DNA of 11,479 bases from assembly GCA_018398765.1 (NCBI GenBank), contig JAHBMJ010000485.1, positions 1 to 11,479 on the forward strand, given 5' to 3'. Within the stretch, counting starts at the first letter, position 1. Every line of letters starts with the position of its first letter. Source of the DNA: Chromera velia. Lineage: Eukaryota; Sar; Chromeraceae. Below the pieces are notes generated by a model. That model had not been told where the DNA came from. It worked only from the letters and a program-made list of their open reading frames with translations, and ran no database searches. Shown in pieces: positions 7,029 through 11,479 of the stretch. The position numbers and the translations under genes are program-made.

Positions 7029-7100
7029 TAACACCAGCGAGAGTCGAACTCACAACCTTCTGATCTGGAGTCAGACGTACTACCATTGTGCCATGGCGCC
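7029..7100 (-). tRNA. tRNA-Trp (CCA)-like gene, possibly a decayed copy
   Basis: The minus strand gives a 72-nt cloverleaf without intron. The anticodon arm is TCTGA-CTCCAGA-TCAGA, placing CCA at positions 34-36. The T arm is GTGAG-TTCGACT-CTCGC. The internal promoter boxes look usable (TGGCACAATGG and GAGTTCGACTC). It closely resembles eukaryotic cytosolic tRNA-Trp, including discriminator A and no encoded CCA tail. Oddities: the acceptor stem GGCGCCA/TGGTGTT needs three G-U pairs, and D-stem pair 11-24 is C-A. Each is one transition away from a canonical pair. It may be a tRNA pseudogene or the head of a tRNA-derived SINE. It abuts repeat copy 2. Confidence 0.8.
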
Positions 7101-7405
7101 TGTTAAGATGGCTCGGGTTGGACAGCAATGTCAGTGCGGACTCAGGCATTCCACACGCGCTGGAACAGGCACGGGTCTTGCAGCAGGTACTGAGATCTGC
7201 TGGGGTCTAGGTCCTTACGCACGGTTTGCACGCGTCACTCAGCCGATTTAGTATTTGAATTTGTGTAAAGCATTGCAGAGAGACTTGCAGCAACGTTAGG
7301 ATATAGATGAGCGTTCAGTTGTTCTTAGTAGTCAATGAATAGAGTTGTTGAGAAGTTCGAAGGTTGATGAGAGTGGTGATGTTGAGAGATTGATTGAGAC
7401 TTAGA
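7095..7405 (+). repeat. Direct repeat copy 2 (311 bp)
   Basis: It matches 6540-6853. Its first bases (GGCGCC) are also the acceptor end of the tRNA on the other strand. After GAGACTTAGA it continues with a second TGTTGAGAGATTG, a short internal duplication absent from copy 1. Confidence 0.9.
7103..7210 (+). pseudogene. C-terminal tail of an unknown ORF, copy 2
   Basis: The frame reads LRWLGLDSNVSADSGIPHAL, then EQARVLQQVLRSAGV and TAG at 7208-7210. SGIPHA, VLQ and VLRSAGV are shared with copy 1 at 6529-6654, including the stop. The frame upstream is lost where the tRNA-like sequence begins. Function unknown. Confidence 0.5.
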
Positions 7406-7726
7406 TGTTGAGAGATTGAAAAAGAGGTTATCCAGTCTATTTTCTAGACAATGTTATTTAAGTTTTGATTGAAGGTTTGATTCAGAAGTGGTTTTTTGTT
7501 GTACTGTGATGTGCTATGGCAGTTTTTACGCTTTTTTGTTAAATTGTCTTAGGCCCTTCTTAGGCCCCCCCCTATCAACCCGATCAACAATGTCAAACAA
7601 TCCCACAGGTCATGCATAATAACAAGAAAATTCTAGTCTTAAATTAAGATAACTCTCTAAAATAACTCTAAGATACTAGCTAAGATAAAAACTTACACTT
7701 AAACTTTAAGAGTTACCCGAATAGCG
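7406..7726. other. Non-coding interior of the hAT-like unit
   Basis: It is AT-rich and becomes richer in AAGATAACTCT/TAAAACTTA-type words toward 7726. No gene or RNA is supported. Confidence 0.5.
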
Positions 7727-7800
7727 CAGTAACTTTAGGGTTTACGACCCCTTAAAGTTACCGTACTTTAGTAACTTTAACAGTTGCCCTAAAGTTACTG
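7727..7800. repeat. Nested AAAGTTAC palindromes
   Basis: Outer arms CAGTAACTTTAGGG (7727-7740) and CCCTAAAGTTACTG (7787-7800) are a perfect 14-bp pair. Inside, TTAAAGTTAC (7752-7761) and GTAACTTTAA (7771-7780) form a second perfect pair. The microsatellite begins directly after the outer arm. Confidence 0.85.
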
Positions 7801-7805
7801 GAGTA

Positions 7806-8022
7806 TGACAGATAGACAGACAGACAGGCAGACAGACAGACAGATAGACAGACAGACAGACAGACAGACAAACAAATAGACAGACAGACAGAAAGACAGA
7901 CAAACAGATAGATGAAATTATATCATTTTTTTTTTGCTTCGCTTTTTCTGAATCACTTCCTTTCTTTCGGACAGACAGACAGACAAGTAAGTATGTAGAC
8001 AGATAGACAGACAGACAGACTC
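7806..8022 (+). repeat. Interrupted (GACA)n/(GATA)n microsatellite
   Basis: GACA tracts with scattered GATA and CAAA variants occupy 7806-7914 and 7969-8022. They are separated by a 54-bp unique stretch that reads as Lys-rich coding on the minus strand. Confidence 0.95.
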
Positions 8023-8218
8023 TATGTTTCTTCTTTTTCTCCAGTGCCTCATACTTCTCTATAAAGACATCGACAGGAAGGGCGGCGAAATCCTCATAAG
8101 TGAGACCGCCATCTTTATAGTCCCTGTGGGAATCCACCCCTTTACGGTTAAATTACGGAGGCGAATGCGGACTACTTTCTTTAACTTTCTTGTACATAAG
8201 TTGTTCTTCGTTAGTCAT
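7915..8218 (-). pseudogene. Broken small ORF invaded by GACA microsatellite
   Basis: On the minus strand the frame starts at ATG 8218-8216 (MTNEEQLMYKKVKE) and meets TAA at 8155-8153. It continues in the same phase with DYKDGGLTYEDFAALPVDVF, then IEKYEALEKKKKHR near 8025. Between about 8178 and 8110 a second frame (VVRIRLRNLTVKGWIPTGTI) looks more protein-like, so two compensating shifts are likely. After KKKKHR the GACA tract is read as CLSV repeats. A Lys-rich bit (RKKGSDSEKAKQKK) then follows, before the next tract. The closing helix resembles that of the exon at 4933-5098. Family unknown. Confidence 0.45.
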
Positions 8219-8498
8219 GCTCTTTGTTTTGAATCATTGAATTAATAAAAGAGTGTTTTATAATGTCTTATACGCTGTTTTGTGGTTACTACAGGCTTGA
8301 AAAGTTGAACTCGGTACAGATTTTCACCTGCAGAGAAAGAGACGGAGACACAGGAAGTATGACAGTTATTAACCAGGCAGGGACGCGCCGGAACGGTCCC
8401 AAAAAGTCTTTGAATTACGTGCGTTAACGTAGTCTAGAAAAGAGTTAAATTATGGTAACTTGACCTCTCAAACAGGCTAAAAAAAACCGTTGGTAACC
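8219..8498. other. No gene seen
   Basis: The region upstream of the broken ORF on the minus strand is mixed-composition sequence with no supported frame, promoter or RNA. Confidence 0.4.
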
Positions 8499-8863
8499 AG
8501 TAAAAAGTTACGTAATTCATCAGTGGGATAACTCAAACCAAATTTTTCTAATAATTATTTTTTTATAACCACTATTTAAAAAATAATAATTATTTTGATC
8601 ATGAACAAAAATACGTTTCAGAAGCCTTAGTGGGCTTAATCAAAGTTTCAAAACACATTATTTTAAGAACTTTGATTCGTTTTTCACCTAAAAACACGCC
8701 ATAAATCTGATAAAATTTTATGGTAAAGTTGAGGGTTTTACATAATTATTATGGCTTATTATCGGTTTAGGATAATTATTATTGCTATTATCTAAATAAT
8801 CGCCTTATTTCAATAATCATTATTAAGTTATCTCAGTGATGTTCTAGTAACCCAACTTTTTAG
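8499..8863. repeat. AT-rich foldback, imperfect arms
   Basis: 8499-8533 (ending CATCAGTGGGATAACT) is matched by the reverse complement of 8826-8863 (ending CATCACTGAGATAACT). The arms share long words but are clearly diverged. The interior is very AT-rich, with AATAATTATT motifs that themselves pair (for example around 8550-8595). This could be an old nested MITE. Confidence 0.45.
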
Positions 8864-9102
8864 TAAAAGTCCTTTAATAACTCTTAAGGTCCAAGTGTGT
8901 AAAAACTTATACTATGTAAACTCTTAGTTTTCATAATAGTTTATTATAATTTTAAGAGTCTTAATTTAGCTTTTAGTCTAGTTTTTAATGATTTTCTTAT
9001 CTCTAAGGCTTTCTAGAATTTGCTAATGGTGTCGACTGTGTCATGTCGTCTTCAGTGCTATCGAAAGTGACCTCTAGACTTCAACCTTAAATCAGATTCT
9101 AC

Positions 9103-9139
9103 CTCAAATCTGGTCAGATTTGAGCTTGAAGCTCAAATC
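9103..9139. repeat. Overlapping subterminal palindromes next to the right TIR
   Basis: CTCAAATCTG-GT-CAGATTTGAG (9103-9124) overlaps GATTTGAGCTT-G-AAGCTCAAATC (9117-9139). Both are perfect. The AAATCTGGTCA word repeats the terminal end of the element. Subterminal repeats of this kind often bind hAT transposases. Confidence 0.8.
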
Positions 9140-9188
9140 AAATCAAATTAAATCAAATCAAATCCTATCAAATCAAATCTGGTCACTA
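9140..9188 (-). repeat. Right terminal inverted repeat
   Basis: It ends AAATCTGGTCACTA and mirrors 6374-6418. The duplication ATTTCAGG follows at 9189-9196. Confidence 0.7.
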
Positions 9189-9196
9189 ATTTCAGG

Positions 9197-9507
9197 TATA
9201 CTTATCTTACATGAGGTCTCATACAGAGACTCACAGTGCCTTGCTATAAACACAATCAAGTTGAGACTGCGTGTCTCCACTCTAATTACACTAAATGTTC
9301 TGAAAGTCGTTGTTTATCAGAGTATATATATATATGTAACTAATGGACTTGAGTAACAAGTTGAGTTACTTCAGTCATACGGCACTACAGTTTTAGATCA
9401 TTAAAAAAAAAAACAATTGTAGAGGAAAATGATTGAGTACGTCTACTTTACAAAGCAAAAAAAAAGTAAAAAATTAACAACCAGAGCATTAATTAATTCA
9501 TTGCAGG
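9197..9507. other. AT-rich flank, possible 3' splice site at its end
   Basis: No gene is supported. Poly(A) and (TA)n tracts are present. The last bases (AATTAATTCATTGCAG, ending at 9506) resemble an intron acceptor just where the downstream coding frame opens, but a random insertion junction is equally possible. Confidence 0.35.
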
Positions 9508-9876
9508 GTGATAAACCCACACGCCGTCTCAAGGGAGAAGGTGACCTGGACTCAAGCCCTCAAAACAGTAGTAGAAGAAAAGAAGAGGAAACATGGGCAG
9601 GCAAGCGTGGACAGAGGGTGCGACTTCACCCCACTTGTGAGTGCGGTCGACAGGACGATGGAGGGGGAGGCTAAGATGTTCTTGAAGAGAGTGGCAGAGC
9701 GATTGAGTGAGAAATGGGGGCAACACATGAGCAAGACGTGCGGCTGGATCCGAGCCCGACTGCAGATTGCCCACCTGAAAGCGGCAAGCGCGTGCATTCG
9801 GGGGACTAGAGGAGTGCAGGGGGAGGACTGGGAGGAAGCAGGAGTAGGCAGTGCGCTGGTCATGACTGAGGGGTAG
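9508..9876 (+). pseudogene. C-terminal tail of a LINE-like reverse-transcriptase polyprotein
   Basis: The 122-residue frame contains [39 protein letters not shown] and [20 protein letters not shown]. The pattern FTPxVxxxDxxxGxEAxxFLKRLAxxLSxKWxxPYSxxxGxxxxRLxxAxxRAxxxCxRGxR is familiar from the end of many non-LTR retrotransposon proteins in algae and animals, so I assign it with fair confidence. The catalytic RT core is absent and the frame is cut at 9508 by a TAA just above in phase (9490-9492). It ends at TAG 9874-9876, after which open codons go on for about 20 residues in the same frame. It is a truncated fossil, or an exon after a possible acceptor at 9506. Confidence 0.65.
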
Positions 9877-10129
9877 GAAGTATTTAGCAAATGCCGAAGA
9901 AGGCATTCTGATGGAGGAGCGTCAAGTATGAGGTTATATGAGAGAGAGAGCTAGCAGCGAGAGCAGTAACCAGGACAGAAGGAAGAGACGAAAGACGCAT
10001 AGGCCAGACGCTAGGAACAAACTTTAAGTCAATGCCCCCCATTAATTACAATTTTAAACATCATATAACTCTTTATATAGTTCACAAGAAATCGACCTCC
10101 AAAGTTTAACGGTCTTTGACCAAAATTAG
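9877..10129. other. Purine-rich then AT-rich flank, no gene seen
   Basis: 9940-10010 is purine-rich (GAGAGAGAG tract). The rest is plain AT-rich sequence. It may be the untranslated tail of the LINE fragment. Confidence 0.4.
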
Positions 10130-10290
10130 TAATTTAGCTTTCTAAATTACTTTAGTTTACTTTTCTAAATTACTTTAAATTACTTTATCTAAATTACTTT
10201 AAATCACGCTAGAAACTAGGCTAGAAACTACGAAGCCAAATTACTTTATTAGTAACTTTAAATTACTCTAAATTACTTATCTAAATTACC
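10130..10290. repeat. Degenerate TAAATTACTTT tandem/inverted repeat
   Basis: CTAAATTACTTT and its shortened forms recur at least seven times between 10140 and 10285. The word resembles the AAAGTTAC palindromes at 7727-7800 with one base changed. Confidence 0.7.
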
Positions 10291-10587
10291 CAAACTTGCA
10301 GGGTTTGTACTATGTAAATTTGATCACACTTAGGCCTAGAATATCCTCGGATCACATCAAAGTCATACTATTTTAAGGGTTAAAAACCATGATGCCTTTA
10401 TATATACTAATATATACTTATATTCAAGTTATATACTAATTTACTAGTAAATTCCGTATTAATTTATACTACTCGACAAATGACATAATGTAATTGTAAA
10501 AATACATCTCGATACATCTCGACAACACGCTTACTACTAAGGCCTAACTGCTTGCTCATCGGCTCTACTTGTCTCAACTCTAGTCTC
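10291..10587. other. AT-rich intergenic sequence, no gene seen
   Basis: It contains TATATACTAATATATACTTATAT-like dyads around 10400-10445 and a duplicated ACATCTCGA at about 10503-10522. No coding frame is supported. Confidence 0.4.
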
Positions 10588-10696
10588 AACTCATTCATTC
10601 ATTCATTCATTCATTCATTCATTCATTCAAGTTCATTCACTCCTTCATTCACTCATTCATTCATTCATTCATTCATTCATTCATTCATTCATTTAT
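10588..10696 (+). repeat. (CATT)n microsatellite
   Basis: Two long CATT runs are separated by a short imperfect stretch (AAGTTCATTCACTCCTTCATT). It lies about 120 bp beyond the stop codon of the minus-strand gene, hence in or near its 3' untranslated region. Confidence 0.95.
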
Positions 10697-10812
10697 ACAA
10701 TCAAAAGTAATTATAAAGCTGGATATAAAGATGTTAAGCCAAAAAATTGGTACAGAGACACACTCCAAGTTACTCCAAGTTCAATTAAACAAATAGAAGC
10801 AATCCCAGTTTC

Positions 10813-11134
10813 TCATTCTAAATCTGACTCGACCGCTTCATCCGAATCCGAATCTTCTTCCTCAATTTCAAAGACCTCGTCAGGATGCACGTCGAGATCA
10901 TGGGCGCTCAGCCAGGCAGCAGCTGCGGAGTCCACACCCCCAGTCTGCCCTCCCCCGCCCTCTGGTGCATGCCCAATCCCACTCACAGCAGCTGCAGCTT
11001 CCGGTCCTTTGCCTCCTTCGTCCCCATCCTCCACCGTTGCAGCAGCGGCGACGGCGACTGCAGAAGAAGAAGACGACGAAGAAGCCCCCTCTCCTGGAAT
11101 TGGCTGCTCAAGAAAGTTCGTCCGCACAAAATAG
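10813..11134 (-). CDS. Last exon of an unrecognised gene, acidic C-terminus
   Basis: On the minus strand a convincing acceptor (TTTTCCCCCGGTTTGCAG) ends at 11135. The exon then gives 106 residues to TGA 10815-10813: YFVRTNFLEQPIPGEG, poly-Ser, Ala-rich and Gly-rich stretches, an ordered-looking piece (AAAAWLSAHDLDVHPDEVFE) and an acidic end EIEEEDSDSDEAVESDLE. The first exon base completes a split codon, so the intron is in phase 2. The Asp/Ser-rich end looks like a casein-kinase-2-type phosphorylated tail. GC-rich codons contrast with the AT-rich surroundings and suggest a host gene. I cannot name the family. The frame is also open some 20 codons into the intron, so an unspliced reading cannot be excluded. 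Confidence 0.6.
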
Positions 11135-11479
11135 CTGCAAACCGGGGGAAAACAATGAGAGGACAGAATCAATCCATGGGGAAAGGGGTGAGAGAATGAC
11201 ATTCAAACAGCACGCGAAGACAAAAAAAAAGAAAAAAAAAACACAAGAGACGTAGAAAAAGCGGGCTCAAACAACAGAGGAAGAATGGTGAAGACGGATG
11301 AAGAAGGGAGAAAAGAATGGAGTGAATGAGTGAGCGAATGCATGAAGGAGTCAGTAAATGGATGGGCGGAAATGAACCCATACACAAGCGAGCAAGTAGA
11401 TATGAAAAGGAGAAGGAATGAAGAAAGAGACGGAAAGACAACAAAAGAAAGAGAGAAGAAACAGAGAAAGAGAAGGGGG
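11135..11479 (-). other. Pyrimidine-rich intron (partial)
   Basis: From the acceptor to the window edge the minus strand is strongly C+T-rich (TTTTTTTTTTCTTTTTTTTT near 11220-11242; CTTTCTCTGTTTCTTCTCTC near the edge). Open frames here merely reflect the lack of A-containing stop codons. The donor lies outside the window. Confidence 0.6.

Larger units (their letters stand above)
6374..9188. mobile_element. hAT-like non-autonomous DNA transposon, 2815 bp, composite
   Basis: The left end begins TAGTGACCAGATTTGATTT and the right end, reverse-complemented, begins with the same 19 bases. Beyond that both continue as ATTTGATTTGATTTAATTTG with a small gap, giving inverted repeats of about 45-50 bp. 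The ends fit the hAT pattern YARNG, and the flanking 8-bp duplication fits hAT insertion. No hAT transposase frame lies inside. The cargo is repeats, a tRNA-Trp-like gene, two copies of a foreign 3' end, microsatellite, and an AT-rich foldback, so the interior has been filled by later insertions or captured DNA. The low complexity of the inner repeat is the main caution; the outer ten bases and the duplication carry the case. Confidence 0.65.

Noticed and set aside
7806-8022. CRISPR-like array
   Set aside because: Short-period GACA repeats without constant-length unique spacers, in a eukaryotic setting.
9529-9906. Minus-strand frames of 112-125 codons
   Set aside because: They are antisense to the LINE-like protein tail, which has recognisable conserved positions.
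11169-11444. Minus-strand 91-codon frame, Phe/Leu/Ser-rich, transmembrane-like
   Set aside because: Composition follows directly from a polypyrimidine tract upstream of a good splice acceptor.

Overview
The window looks like nuclear DNA of a repeat-rich unicellular eukaryote, possibly an alga or other protist. The evidence is GT-AG intron boundaries, a long pyrimidine-rich intron, a eukaryote-type tRNA-Trp, a Ty1/copia retroelement, a LINE-like reverse-transcriptase tail, an hAT-like element and several microsatellites. A chromerid-type alga would fit, but the sequence alone does not prove any taxon. I see no intact, complete gene. Most of the window is layered mobile-element debris, plus a few short, well-kept coding exons.

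Layout. 1-443 (minus) is an open frame of 147 codons running off the left edge with a C2HC zinc-finger motif; its function is unknown. 444-690 holds broken frames that may be its upstream part. 690-774 is a dense palindrome cluster. 711-4163 (minus) is a decayed Ty1/copia gag-pol in the order Gag, zinc knuckle, protease, GAG-pre-integrase, integrase and acidic linker, and then it ends where reverse transcriptase should begin. It carries single-codon TAG/TGA stops and small frame shifts. 4434-4567 is a foldback hairpin. 4933-5098 (minus) looks like a 3'-terminal exon with a poly(A) signal. Just beside it, 5127-5461 (plus) reads as two exons around a 134-bp intron and encodes a small, possibly HNH-like protein. 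Degenerate GTAACC-rich patches lie on both sides of this pair.

6374-9188 is a 2.8-kb unit with hAT-like ends (TAGTGACCAG...CTGGTCACTA) and a near-perfect 8-bp target duplication. It holds two ~310-bp direct repeats, each starting with the same short conserved C-terminal reading frame. A tRNA-Trp-like gene lies between them on the opposite strand. It also contains nested AAAGTTAC palindromes, GACA microsatellite grown into a broken reading frame, and an AT-rich foldback. 9508-9876 (plus) is the C-terminal tail of a LINE-type polyprotein. 10130-10290 is AT-rich TAAATTACTTT repeat, and 10588-10696 is (CATT)n. 10813-11134 (minus) is the last exon of an unrecognised host-like gene, and 11135-11479 is its pyrimidine-rich intron.

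No operon-like cooperation is visible. The genes relate mainly through transposition, nesting and decay. A recurring theme is C-to-T (or G-to-A) change: it explains most stops in the copia remnant, the wobble pairs in the tRNA acceptor stem, and all four imperfect pairs in the 4.4-4.6 kb hairpin.
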